NCBI RefSeq assembly: GCF_014651855.1
Contig: NZ_BMXR01000014.1
Location: 1-64,000 of the forward strand
Reading direction: 5' to 3'
Source of the DNA: Saccharospirillum salsuginis
GTDB taxonomy: Bacteria > Pseudomonadota > Gammaproteobacteria > Pseudomonadales > Natronospirillaceae
Length of the DNA stretch: 64,000 bases
The position numbers were made by a program, and so were the translations under genes. Of the stretch, positions 1 to 11,216 are shown piece by piece (positions within the stretch are counted from its first letter, which is position 1; the number at the start of each line of letters is the position of its first letter). The notes below the pieces were generated by a model. That model did not search any database. It was given only the letters and a program-made list of their open reading frames with translations, and was not told where the DNA came from.

Positions 1-91
1 GGTTTTGTAGCGGCGGGCAGGCACTGGAAAGCTCCTTTTGAATAGCAAGCCGTGATTTTAACCTTAAAGAAGGGATACTTTCACAGCCTCA

Positions 92-104
92 GTGCCCACC
101 CTAC
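92..104. repeat. REP-like motif (copy 1)
   Basis: GTGCCCACCCTAC. The same 13 bases recur near 16038-16050, where they form the right half of a short hairpin. Both lie just outside the 3' end of a minus-strand gene. The left 110 bases of the window hold nothing else I can identify. Confidence 0.35.
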
Positions 105-110
105 TGGATT

Positions 111-908
111 TCAAGCCAGGTTCATGATCGGTTGAGATGGGGCCGAACCGATGGATGGCTCCGCTCGCCGATACGCCCCCGGCGGCACGCCGTATTTCTT
201 CTTGAACGCTCGGATGAACCCGCTTTCGGATTCGAACCCGCAGGCGTTCACCACCTGCTTGATCGGTTGTTTGCGCATCAGCATGCCCACGGCTTCTTCC
301 ATTCGGTACTGCACCAGCACCTGGTGCGGGGTGCGGCCGAGGCGTTCCCGGAACAGGGTGTGCAGGTGGGATTCGCTGACGTGGGCGGCGCGGGCGATGT
401 CGGCGACGCTGATGGCGCCCCGGTAATGGTCGGCGATGAAGCCGAGCGCACGGTGCAGCACCCGGTCCGGCAGGGTGCGGTCGGTGCTGACCGGTTGCGC
501 GTGGACCTTGCAGCAGCCGTAGAGGTAGCGGCAAAAGTCGACGGACGGGGCGGTATGCCGCGCGAAGTGGGCGAGAGCATCGTCGCAGAACTGGCGCGGG
601 CTGATGATGCCGTCCCAGTAGGACAGACGCGGCGGCGTCGCAATGCGGCCGGGCTCGATCTCGAACGCCAGGATCAGGCATTCGTAATCGTCCGAGCGGG
701 CGTTGCTGTGAATGGTGCGCTCGCCACTGCGGTGCCAGATCAAATGACCCGGACCGACCACGAATTGTTCGCCGTCGACCTGACAGATCGCCTGGCCGTC
801 GAGCACGAGCTCAAGCTCTTCGCGATGCTCGCGAATCGTTCGGGACTGGTAGCGGTGGCCATAGGTACCGAAATGCATCAGCGCCAGCAGGCCTTTCACA
901 TGATTCAT
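111..908 (-). CDS. AraC-family transcriptional regulator
   Basis: DNA-binding regulator of 266 aa. The N-terminal half looks like a cupin-type sensing domain (ELELVLDGQAICQVDGEQF region). The C-terminal half has two helix-turn-helix units typical of AraC/XylS: AISVADIARAAHVSESHLHTLF, then the GFESESGFIRAFKKKYG signature. I chose the ATG at 908 because GGAG lies 8 bases upstream; the frame stays open 30 codons further but without a comparable ribosome site. The effector is unknown. The gene lies downstream of and in line with a GH3 glucosidase, so a role in carbohydrate use is plausible but inferred. A LacI-type palindrome lies about 100 bp upstream of its start. Confidence 0.9.
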   Translation of the reverse strand: MNHVKGLLALMHFGTYGHRYQSRTIREHREELELVLDGQAICQVDGEQFVVGPGHLIWHRSGERTIHSNARSDDYECLILAFEIEPGRIATPPRLSYWDGIISPRQFCDDALAHFARHTAPSVDFCRYLYGCCKVHAQPVSTDRTLPDRVLHRALGFIADHYRGAISVADIARAAHVSESHLHTLFRERLGRTPHQVLVQYRMEEAVGMLMRKQPIKQVVNACGFESESGFIRAFKKKYGVPPGAYRRAEPSIGSAPSQPIMNLA

Positions 909-1010
909 CCGCGATACTCCATTGTTGTTATTGTGAAGTTCGCTGGTATGCAACCGGAATACGCCCTTCTTTGAGGGCTTTGGATAGATTCTATACAAAG
1001 AGCACGGATT

Positions 1011-1026
1011 ATGAAAGCGCTTCCAT
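1011..1026. promoter_or_regulatory. LacI-family-type operator palindrome
   Basis: ATGAAAGCGCTTCCAT is a 16-base dyad with the central AAGCGCTT that many LacI/GalR-family sugar repressors recognise. It lies between the AraC gene (start 908) and the 3' end of the GH3 gene, so it would act on the AraC gene. No LacI-family gene is in this window. The assignment rests on the consensus only. Confidence 0.4.
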
Positions 1027-1113
1027 GTAACGGAATTTTGTCGATGGGCTGTGTGCGTTGGCTGGGTTGGGCGGGACCGGTGGGCGGGGTTGGGGTTGTG
1101 GCTTGGGTTGTGT

Positions 1114-1145
1114 GTCGGATTACGCCGCTTCGCGGCTAATCCGAC
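1114..1145. repeat. REP hairpin
   Basis: A 32-base palindrome with arms GTCGGATTA and TAATCCGAC around CGCCGC-TTCG-CGGC, followed by CTAC. It is of the same family (GTAGG-T/C-GGATTA...) as the pair at 49635-49738. Confidence 0.65.
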
Positions 1146-1161
1146 CTACTGGTGGCAGATC

Positions 1162-1252
1162 GTAGGGCCGAAGAGGCTACGCCGACATCGGCCGTTTTAA
1201 ACCGAGGCACGGGACGATACGGCCGATGTCGGCGTAGCCTCTTCGGCCCTAC
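1162..1252. repeat. Paired REP element with perfect 34-bp arms
   Basis: The left arm at 1162-1195 (GTAGGGCCGAAGAGGCTACG...) is the exact reverse complement of the right arm at 1219-1252, with 23 bases between. The outer ends GTAGGG/CCCTAC match the element at 52795-52913. Together with the preceding hairpin it fills much of the 430-base gap between the AraC and GH3 genes. Confidence 0.75.
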
Positions 1253-1263
1253 AGGGAAACAAT

Positions 1264-1308
1264 AAAAAAGCGGCCGGGGCGATGGCTTCCCATCATCGGC
1301 CCGGCCGC
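1264..1308 (-). terminator. Rho-independent terminator of the GH3 gene
   Basis: Read on the minus strand, a GC-rich stem (GCGGCCGGG pairing with CCCGGCCGC, extended by GATG/CATC) is followed by a run of six T. It lies 33-77 bases after the GH3 stop codon. Confidence 0.8.
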
Positions 1309-1340
1309 ATGAGGCAACTGTGTGCCCGATGCCTAGCGCA

Positions 1341-4484
<3,144 letters not shown>

Positions 4485-4592
4485 GCTGTCATCCCAGGGT
4501 ATTGTTGTTGTGGATGGGGCAGCATGAAGATTCAGGGGCGAGCGCTGAAGCGCACTGGAGGATTGGTCAGTATTTGGCGAGGGATGGACAGG

Positions 4593-5798
4593 TCAGGTAT
4601 CGGCCAGAACGAATCGCCTTCGCCGCTGCACGATGATCAACCCGAATGACATCAATGCACCGGTCACCATCACGCCCAGCAGACTGGTCGGGCTGTGCTG
4701 ATAGAACACGGCCGTCAGGGTCGCGCCCAGGGTACCCAGCCCCATTTGTACCGTACCGAGCAACGAGGCGCCGAACCCGGCGATGTCCGGTATCGGGTCC
4801 AGGGTGATCGCCGAGGCGTTGGCGAAGATCAGCCCCATGCCGAGCAGATAGACGACGATGGTCAGCCCCATCCAGAACAGCGGCAAGGGGTTGCCCCGGC
4901 TGACGTTGAACAGGGCCGCGGCGCCGATCAGGACGGCGAGGCCATAGAAAATGCTGCCCCAGTAAATCAGCCGGAGTTTGTCGAACCGGCGTACCAGGAA
5001 ACGCCCCGACTGGGCCGAGGCCATATAGAAGGCGACCGCGAAGGCGAAGCCCCAGCCGACGAGGTTGGGCGAGAACCCGTAATAGTCCACCAGAACGGAA
5101 CCGAGGCCGGTGGCGATGGAGAAGTAGGCGAAGAAGGTCGCGCCGACCAGCAAAGTGCCCCACACCGCCTGGGGCGTTTCCAGAAACCGGCCGAGGCTGG
5201 TCTTGCACTGCTGCCAGGGGTGCAGATCGCGTTGTGGTGTATGGGTTTCCGGCAAATACAGCACCATCAGCACCAGCGTCACCACGCCGACCAGCACATT
5301 CAACACCAGCGGCGCTTGCCAGCCGATCAATTGAACCAGCACGGTGCCGAAAATGGGGGCCACCATGGCGCCGGCGGCCAGCGCCGTCACCAATACCGCC
5401 ATGATGTGTGCCAGGCGGATGCCGCTGTGGGTATCGCGCGCGATGGCGCGGGCGAGTACCGGCCCCACCGTACCGGCCAGCCCTTGCAGAAAGCGCGCGA
5501 CCAACAGCACTTCCATCGTCGGAGCCAGCACGGTGGCAAGCGAAGCCAATGTAAACAGAATCATGCCAGCGTACAGAATGGGCAGACGCCCGAACCGGTC
5601 CGCCGCCAGCCCGACCGGGATCTGACCCAGCGCGTAGCCGCCCAGGTAGAGCCCGACCGTCAACTGACCCAGGCCGGGGTCGGCCCCGTAGGCTTCGATC
5701 ATCAGCGGAATGGCGGGTATCAAACTGTCGATGGCGATGACGGACAGGCTGATGACCAGCACCAGCGTGACGTAAAAAGCGCGATTGGGTTCGGCCAT
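4593..5798 (-). CDS. Bcr/CflA-family MFS drug-efflux transporter
   Basis: Inner-membrane proton-driven exporter of 401 aa with about 12 hydrophobic segments. Early segments match Bcr/CflA proteins: IDSLIPAIPLM in TM1, the TVGLYLGGYALGQIPVGLAADRFGRLPIL loop carrying the MFS motif A (G-x-x-A-D-R-F-G-R) between TM2 and TM3, and LARFLQGLAG in TM4. GAAGGA lies 6 bases before the ATG. Substrates are unknown; the family exports bicyclomycin, sulfonamides, cysteine peptides and similar compounds. It is about 100 bp upstream of the GH3 gene on the same strand, with no sign of a shared function. Confidence 0.85.
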   Translation of the reverse strand: MAEPNRAFYVTLVLVISLSVIAIDSLIPAIPLMIEAYGADPGLGQLTVGLYLGGYALGQIPVGLAADRFGRLPILYAGMILFTLASLATVLAPTMEVLLVARFLQGLAGTVGPVLARAIARDTHSGIRLAHIMAVLVTALAAGAMVAPIFGTVLVQLIGWQAPLVLNVLVGVVTLVLMVLYLPETHTPQRDLHPWQQCKTSLGRFLETPQAVWGTLLVGATFFAYFSIATGLGSVLVDYYGFSPNLVGWGFAFAVAFYMASAQSGRFLVRRFDKLRLIYWGSIFYGLAVLIGAAALFNVSRGNPLPLFWMGLTIVVYLLGMGLIFANASAITLDPIPDIAGFGASLLGTVQMGLGTLGATLTAVFYQHSPTSLLGVMVTGALMSFGLIIVQRRRRFVLADT

Positions 5799-5958
5799 GG
5801 GGTTCCTTCGAAGTGAGCGATCTGGCGTACAAGAGTCGCCAGTCTACTCCCGTCGAACCGAGCCCCGGTGCAACACAGCGTACTAAACATGAAACGCCCC
5901 GGGGCGGTACACTGACCGCCCTGAATCCACAGTGTCACGCCGCCCACAGGAGGCCGCC

Positions 5959-6951
5959 ATGAAAACCCTCAAGGAGACCCGGCGCATCGGTCTCGGCTGC
6001 ATGAACGTATCCCACGCCTATGGGCCGCGCCCCGGCGAAGCCGACGCCGCTCGGCTGATCAACGAAGCCCTAAATGCCGGCTACGATCATCTCGACACCG
6101 CCGCGCTTTACGGCGGCGGCAAGAACGAAGCCCTGCTCGGCAAAGCGGTGATGCACCGGCGTTCGGAATTCTGTCTGGCCAGCAAGTGCGGACTGTTTCT
6201 GAACGAGGAAGGCAAGAAGACCCTCGACGGCCGGCCGGAAACCATCCGCCGCCTGTGCGAAGCCTCACTGAAACGCCTCGGCACCGAGGTGATCGACCTG
6301 TATTACCTGCATCGCCTGGACCCGAACGTACCGATCGAGGAAAGCGTCGGCACCATGGGCGACCTGGTGCGCGAAGGGAAGGTCCGCGAACTCGGCCTGT
6401 CCGAAGTCTCGGCCCGGACCCTCCGGCGCGCCCACGCCGAACACCCCATTGCCGCGGTGCAAACCGAATACTCGCTGTGGACCCGCAATGCCGAGATCGC
6501 CGTCATCCCGGCCTGCGAGGAACTCGGCATCACCTTCGTCGCGTTCAGCCCGCTGGCGCGGGGGTACCTGGGCGGTGAACTGACCGACCTGAGTCACCTG
6601 CCGGAGACCGACATTCGCCTGAAAATGCCGCGATTCTCGGCGGAGAATTACCCGAAGAACCTGGCGCTGCTCGAACCAATGCGCAACCTGGCCGAGAGCC
6701 TGGACGTCACCCCCGCGCAACTGGCCCTGGCCTGGGTGCTGCACCGGTCGCCGTCCATCGTCGCCATCCCGGGCACCACCCGGACCGCGCATATGAAAGA
6801 CAACCTGGCGGCGGAGGCCGTGACCCTGAATGACGACATCGCCGATCAGCTCGACGGTCTGATCAACACCCGCACCGTGTACGGCCCCCGCTACGCCACG
6901 GCCCAATTCTCCGAAATCGACACCGAGCGCTGCGAAGGCGAACCCGCTTAG
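5959..6951 (+). CDS. Aldo/keto reductase
   Basis: Cytosolic NADPH-dependent oxidoreductase of 330 aa with a TIM-barrel fold. Visible AKR residues: catalytic Asp and Tyr in YDHLDTAALYGGGKNE, Lys in LASKCGLF, His in YYLHRLDP; the C-terminal cofactor region includes PSIVAIPGTTRTAHMKDNL. The start is set at 5959 because AGGAGG lies 6 bases upstream; an in-frame ATG 27 bases earlier lacks one. The 3' end overlaps the stop region of the convergent LysR gene by 4 bases. The physiological substrate is unknown; it resembles AKR members acting on small aldehydes. Confidence 0.9.
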   Translation: MKTLKETRRIGLGCMNVSHAYGPRPGEADAARLINEALNAGYDHLDTAALYGGGKNEALLGKAVMHRRSEFCLASKCGLFLNEEGKKTLDGRPETIRRLCEASLKRLGTEVIDLYYLHRLDPNVPIEESVGTMGDLVREGKVRELGLSEVSARTLRRAHAEHPIAAVQTEYSLWTRNAEIAVIPACEELGITFVAFSPLARGYLGGELTDLSHLPETDIRLKMPRFSAENYPKNLALLEPMRNLAESLDVTPAQLALAWVLHRSPSIVAIPGTTRTAHMKDNLAAEAVTLNDDIADQLDGLINTRTVYGPRYATAQFSEIDTERCEGEPA

Positions 6952-7859
6952 GAACCTGCCGCCAGCCGCTTGCTCTCCGCGACCCGCTGAAAATACGTCG
7001 CCAGCGTCTTGCTGGCCGGCGTCAGCGGGCTCTCCCGACGGTGAATGATGTACAACGGGTAATCCGGAATGGGTTCGCGCACCGGCACCTTGGCCAGCAG
7101 TGAACGATATTGCGGTTGTTCCGCCATCTTCGCGGGCAACAGCGCCACGGCATCGGAATCGAACAAAAACGCCAGCGTGCTGGTAAGCGAATAACACTCC
7201 ATCTTCGGTAACGGCGCGCTGAGCCCCGCCTCCTGGAATATCTTCACCACCAGCGGGCTGATGTTCGCGCCCGCGCCAACATGCACCCAGTGGGCATCGT
7301 CCAGTTCGGACAGGCTGGTGCAGTCCCGATAGCGACTGTTGGCGCTGGTCACCACCGCCATTTTCATCACCTCGATCTGCTCGACGATGAACTCCGACTC
7401 CGGCAACGGCTCCCACAACGGACACACCGCGAAATCGATGCTTCCCGCCCTCAGCTTCTCCACCGCCAGAGCCTGCAACCCCTCATGAATGTCCAGACGC
7501 ACATTCGGACAATCCCGCTGGAACAACCGCACCGTCTTCGCCACCAGATCCACCGACGAAGACGGCGCCAACGAGATCCGCACCACCCCCTCCAACTGCC
7601 CACGAAGCTGCCGCACCTCCTCCAACGCCCGCCCGGTCTCGTTCCGGATCGCCCGAGCGCGCACCTCGAACGCCTCGCCATACACCGTCAGATCAATGCC
7701 CTTGGCACTGCGCGTGATCAACGGCACCCCCAACTCCCCCTCCAACTGCCGGATCTTCTTCGATAACCCTGGTTGCGACTGGTTCAACCGCTTCGCGGCG
7801 GCACGGATGCTGCCGGTCTCCACGGTAGCGAGAAAGGCTTCGATCAGGTCGAGTTTCAT
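6948..7859 (-). CDS. LysR-family transcriptional regulator
   Basis: 303-aa LysR-type activator/repressor. The N-terminal winged HTH is at residues 1-60 (AFLATVETGSIRAAAKRLNQSQPGLSKKIRQLE), followed by a two-lobed substrate-binding domain. The gene is divergent from pobA, 370 bp apart, so it is the obvious candidate regulator of 4-hydroxybenzoate use. This is inferred: the best known PobR regulators belong to the AraC or IclR families rather than LysR. The HTH region resembles the GbpR/AbgR-like branch. The space between the two genes contains a ~178-bp palindromic repeat, which is unusual for a LysR/target intergenic region. Confidence 0.88.
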   Translation of the reverse strand: MKLDLIEAFLATVETGSIRAAAKRLNQSQPGLSKKIRQLEGELGVPLITRSAKGIDLTVYGEAFEVRARAIRNETGRALEEVRQLRGQLEGVVRISLAPSSSVDLVAKTVRLFQRDCPNVRLDIHEGLQALAVEKLRAGSIDFAVCPLWEPLPESEFIVEQIEVMKMAVVTSANSRYRDCTSLSELDDAHWVHVGAGANISPLVVKIFQEAGLSAPLPKMECYSLTSTLAFLFDSDAVALLPAKMAEQPQYRSLLAKVPVREPIPDYPLYIIHRRESPLTPASKTLATYFQRVAESKRLAAGS

Positions 7860-7987
7860 GGTTAGGCGTTCGTGCTTGGGTATAACACTAGGTTATCACG
7901 ACAAAGAAACTGGCATCTATTGCAATAGGGCAGGCGGTGGTAATTTTCTGATCAACCACACGGCCCACTCGTGGCGAACATGGGCGA

Positions 7988-8165
7988 GTACCGGGTGCCG
8001 GGTGAGCCTATTCGGGGGTGTCGGCCGCCAGGCCGGTTTTTGCTCCATGCAAAACCGGCACTTCCGCCATCCATGGCGGTCGGACACGGCCGCCAAGCCC
8101 CCAGGGAAGGGTTGAGTGGGCGGCACCCCGCGCGACCCCGAATAGGCTTACCCGGCAACCGGTAC
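7988..8165. repeat. 178-bp palindromic element with 30-bp terminal inverted repeats
   Basis: Left arm 7988-8017 (GTACCGGGTGCCGGGTGAGC...) and right arm 8136-8165 pair at 27 of 30 positions. Inside are further hairpins, including GCCGG-TTTTTGC...GCAAAACCGGC and CCGCCATCCATGGCGG. It has the size and form of a MITE or composite REP but no convincing target-site duplication. It sits in the lysR-pobA promoter gap. The CCATCCATGG core is shared with elements at 45512-45605, 49529-49861 and 52942-53057. Confidence 0.65.
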
Positions 8166-8229
8166 GGATTCCTGGCACTGGTAAGACCGAACAACTGACT
8201 ACCACTGCCATCCAGATCCGGAGAGGACA

Positions 8230-9420
8230 ATGACACAGACTATAAAAACCCAGGTAGCCATCATCGGCGGCGGCCCCGCCGGCATGCTGCTGTCCATCCT
8301 GCTGCACCGCGAAGGCATCGACTCCGTGGTGATCGAACGCGCCACCCGCGACCATGTACTGTCCCGCATCCGCGCAGGTGTGCTCGAATGGAGCACCGTC
8401 GAACTGCTGCGCCGGGCGGGCGTCGGCGAACGCATGGACCGCGAAGGCCACGTACACAACGGCACCCGCGTCGCCTGGAAAGGCGAGCACCACATGATGA
8501 TCGACTCCCACAAATACGCGGACCGCCAGTTCATGGCCTACGGCCAGACCTACATCACCGAAGATCTGTACGCGGAGATGGACCGGCTGGGCGGCGAAGT
8601 CCACCACGACGCCGAAGACGTCGTCCTGCACGAACTGACCGACCGCTCCTACGTCACCTTCAAACGCGGCGGCGAAGACTACCGCGTTGACTGCGCCTTC
8701 ATCGCCGGCTGCGACGGTTTCCACGGCGTCTCCCGCCAGTCCATTCCGGATTCGGTGCAGAAGAATTTCGAAAAGGTGTATCCGTTCGGCTGGCTCGGCG
8801 TCATGTCCGAAACCCCGCCGCTGGACGACCTCTGGTACGTACAGCACGAACGCGGCTTCGCCCTCGCCTCCCAGCGCAGCCCGATGCTGAGCCGCTACTA
8901 CGTCCAGTGCCCGATCGACGACAAGATCGAAGACTGGTCCGACGACCGCTTCTGGGAAGAACTGAAAGGCCGCTTCCCGCCGGACATCGCCAAACAGATC
9001 GTCACCGGCCCATCGATCGAGAAATCCATCGCCCCGCTGCGCAGCTTCGTCAGCGAACCCATGCGCTACGGCAACCTCTTCCTGGCCGGCGACGCCGCCC
9101 ACATCGTACCGCCGACCGGCGCCAAGGGCCTGAACCTGGCCGCCTCGGACGTCTACTACCTGTGGCGCGCCCTGGTCACGCACTTCCACGAAAACAGCAA
9201 CGCCCTGATCGACCGCTACTCCGAAGCCGCGCTCGCCCGTGTTTGGAAAACCGAGCGTTTCAGCTGGTGGCTGACCAACCTGCTGCACGTCTTCCCGGAC
9301 CAGTCCCCGTTCGAAACCCGGACCCAGGAAGCGGAACTGGACAGCATCGCGCATTCCGAAACCGGGCTGGCCTGGTTGTCCGAGCAGTATGCGGGTTTTC
9401 CGATTGAGGATTGGGGATAG
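8230..9420 (+). CDS. pobA: 4-hydroxybenzoate 3-monooxygenase (PobA)
   Basis: FAD-dependent aromatic hydroxylase converting 4-hydroxybenzoate plus NADPH and O2 to protocatechuate, feeding the beta-ketoadipate pathway. The 396-aa length is normal for PobA. N-terminal FAD motif GGGPAG at about residues 13-18, the second motif with DG in FIAGCDGFHGVSR (about 160), and the ribose-binding GDAAHIVPPTGAKGLNLA near 285. RIRAGVLEWSTVELLRRAGVGERM is highly characteristic of the family. No protocatechuate ring-cleavage genes are nearby, so downstream steps must be encoded elsewhere. GGAGAGGAC lies directly before the ATG. Confidence 0.96.
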   Translation: MTQTIKTQVAIIGGGPAGMLLSILLHREGIDSVVIERATRDHVLSRIRAGVLEWSTVELLRRAGVGERMDREGHVHNGTRVAWKGEHHMMIDSHKYADRQFMAYGQTYITEDLYAEMDRLGGEVHHDAEDVVLHELTDRSYVTFKRGGEDYRVDCAFIAGCDGFHGVSRQSIPDSVQKNFEKVYPFGWLGVMSETPPLDDLWYVQHERGFALASQRSPMLSRYYVQCPIDDKIEDWSDDRFWEELKGRFPPDIAKQIVTGPSIEKSIAPLRSFVSEPMRYGNLFLAGDAAHIVPPTGAKGLNLAASDVYYLWRALVTHFHENSNALIDRYSEAALARVWKTERFSWWLTNLLHVFPDQSPFETRTQEAELDSIAHSETGLAWLSEQYAGFPIEDWG

Positions 9421-9474
9421 AAACGCCCGCTTTCATTGGGCTTTCATCTACACCATCACCGACACGTTGCACCC

Positions 9475-9505
9475 GCACATGGGGAGTCTTGCCCTCCCCG
9501 TGTGC
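9475..9505. repeat. Hairpin downstream of pobA
   Basis: GCACATGGGGAG and CTCCCCGTGTGC form a 12-bp stem with one G-T pair around a 7-base loop. It lies between the convergent pobA and the next minus-strand gene. It lacks a T tract, so a terminator role is uncertain. Confidence 0.4.
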
Positions 9506-9585
9506 CTGGAATGAAAGTGGGCGTGGTGACAGAGAAGCGTTTATCCACTAAGTGCCTTTGGAGGTGCTCATTTCGCAGGGGGCAT

Positions 9586-10470
9586 TCACTGCGGTACCGT
9601 GAGCACGTTGGACTCGTAAAACTGCCAATAAGAGCCTTCACTTTCCGGATACACCAACCAGTCCCGCAGTATTTCCCGATGGGTTTCGGTGGTGCGGATG
9701 GATCGGATCGCCTGGTTGATATCCTCGATAACACGACGCCCCCATTCGGAACGCGTGCAGGCCACAGACCCGAGGACGATATTGCCACGATTTTCCTTTA
9801 TGGGAACGAACTCCAATTGGTCCTGCAGATTCAGTGCCTGTTCGTAGTACCGCATCGTGTACGGGTATTCGATGGTGTATAACACACGGCCGAACTGCAG
9901 CATTTTGAAAATCGATTCGGTGGATGGCCCCGAACTGCGGATGATCGGTGCGGATTGTTCATACTGATCCAGAATCGGATCCAGCCGTGTTCCATACCCA
10001 CGCCCCAGAGGTTGCCCAAGCGCCAAGTCAGAATCCTGCAACAAACGGCTCAGTGACAATTGCTCCGGACGACCCAATCGATCATAGGTTGACGTCAACA
10101 TGACCAGCCCGTGTTCGTGGTAATGCAGATACGGCGCCGAACTGATACTGATATCCGGTCGGGTACCGTAGATCCAGGTGGAGAAACAGAGCGGCGACCC
10201 CTGCTCCATCGAATGAACCACCCGCCTGAGCGGAATGCGTTGAATCGTATGTTCGTATTGAGGAAGTGCTTTGATGATCAGCTGTTGAATTCGATCACCA
10301 AACCCCTGGCCCTGGTTTTCTCCCTCCAGGATATAAAACGGCTGTGCGTTATTAACCGCCCAGAGGATGGCGCCCTGAGATGCTTCCGTCTCTTCACTGG
10401 CCACATAGGTGGCAAGCAGGAACACCCACGAGGCCACCAAACACAGGGTTACCCGACTGACACCTTTCAA
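9586..10470 (-). CDS. Periplasmic solute-binding-like protein (TIGR02285-like)
   Basis: 294-aa secreted protein with an N-terminal signal peptide (hydrophobic VTLCLVASWVFLLATYVAS, cleavage near residue 25). The rest resembles the type-2 periplasmic-binding fold of the TIGR02285 / SBP-family-3-like group: WAVNNAQPFYILEGENQGQGFGDRIQQLI at the start of the mature protein, and a central PLGRGYG segment. It starts at TTG with GGAGGG five bases upstream; there is no ATG nearby. No ABC permease genes accompany it, so it may be a sensor or scavenging protein rather than part of a transporter. The ligand is unknown. Confidence 0.7.
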   Translation of the reverse strand: MKGVSRVTLCLVASWVFLLATYVASEETEASQGAILWAVNNAQPFYILEGENQGQGFGDRIQQLIIKALPQYEHTIQRIPLRRVVHSMEQGSPLCFSTWIYGTRPDISISSAPYLHYHEHGLVMLTSTYDRLGRPEQLSLSRLLQDSDLALGQPLGRGYGTRLDPILDQYEQSAPIIRSSGPSTESIFKMLQFGRVLYTIEYPYTMRYYEQALNLQDQLEFVPIKENRGNIVLGSVACTRSEWGRRVIEDINQAIRSIRTTETHREILRDWLVYPESEGSYWQFYESNVLTVPQ

Positions 10471-10557
10471 TGTCGCCCTCCCTCCGCTTCCGTATTCAAT
10501 CCGTTCCTGATTCAGGGATGAAAAAACTGCTGCAAAAAGAAACTTCGAACACAGTCA

Positions 10558-11031
10558 CTACACACCCATCCACGCCAAAACAGCCACAAGGGTATAGCCG
10601 AGTACGCCCCATAAATGAACATTATACATAATCGGGTTTTTACCACGGCTATATACAGAATGCTGGCCCAGTGCATAGCCCGTTCTATGGATGGTGAACG
10701 CGTAATAGGCCGCTAAAGGTATGGATACAGGATAAATCCATGAGAAAACATCATCGACAACGAAGTTCAAAGCCAGCAATGACAGTATCGCCAGCACCAA
10801 CAACGACTGAGCGGATTTTACCGGCTCAGCCTCTGAAGGAATCTCGCGCTTTGAAAACAGTGACTGCTTCTTGATTCCGCCGTCATCCGGTGAAACGTTT
10901 TGGGAGTCCGCAGTCGTTTTCCGAGCCATTAACCAATTTGCGTAGTCCTTGCCACATTGGGAGCAGCGCCAGTTGTGACTCTTTCGAAAGTCGGATTTTT
11001 CAAACCCACAGAATGGACAGGGTTCGCTCAT
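10558..11031 (-). CDS. Zinc-ribbon membrane protein of unknown function
   Basis: 157-aa protein. Residues 5-30 form a zinc ribbon with two pairs of cysteines (CPFC and CSQC). Residues 30-70 are a polar linker. Residues 70-157 hold three hydrophobic stretches (LLVLAILSLLALNFVVDDVFSW, VSIPLAAYYAFTI, VLGYTLVAVLAW), so the ribbon would face the cytoplasm. GAGGAG precedes the ATG. I do not recognise a named family. It lies in line with the SulP gene upstream and the binding-protein-like gene downstream, with no evidence of joint function. Confidence 0.7.
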   Translation of the reverse strand: MSEPCPFCGFEKSDFRKSHNWRCSQCGKDYANWLMARKTTADSQNVSPDDGGIKKQSLFSKREIPSEAEPVKSAQSLLVLAILSLLALNFVVDDVFSWIYPVSIPLAAYYAFTIHRTGYALGQHSVYSRGKNPIMYNVHLWGVLGYTLVAVLAWMGV

Positions 11032-11162
11032 GCAGCGCTCCTCACTGAACTCTGGTTAACCCTAATCGGAGAACGTCGGCCAGTAAACAAATGTATCTCA
11101 AGGGTTGCCCCTCTTACCAGCCCTCCCGAAGCATTGGACCGCCCGATGGGAGAGAAGTGAAG

Positions 11163-11205
11163 GAATAGCTTGTCCCTCTCCCTAACCCTCTCCCGACGGG
11201 TGAGG
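11163..11205. repeat. Pyrimidine-rich REP-type repeat
   Basis: CCCTCTCCCTAACCCTCTCCC followed by GACGGGTGAGGGGAC, of the type widespread as dispersed repeats in proteobacterial genomes. It lies just after the SulP stop codon; the two halves can partly pair. Confidence 0.45.
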
Positions 11206-11216
11206 GGACTGTTTTT

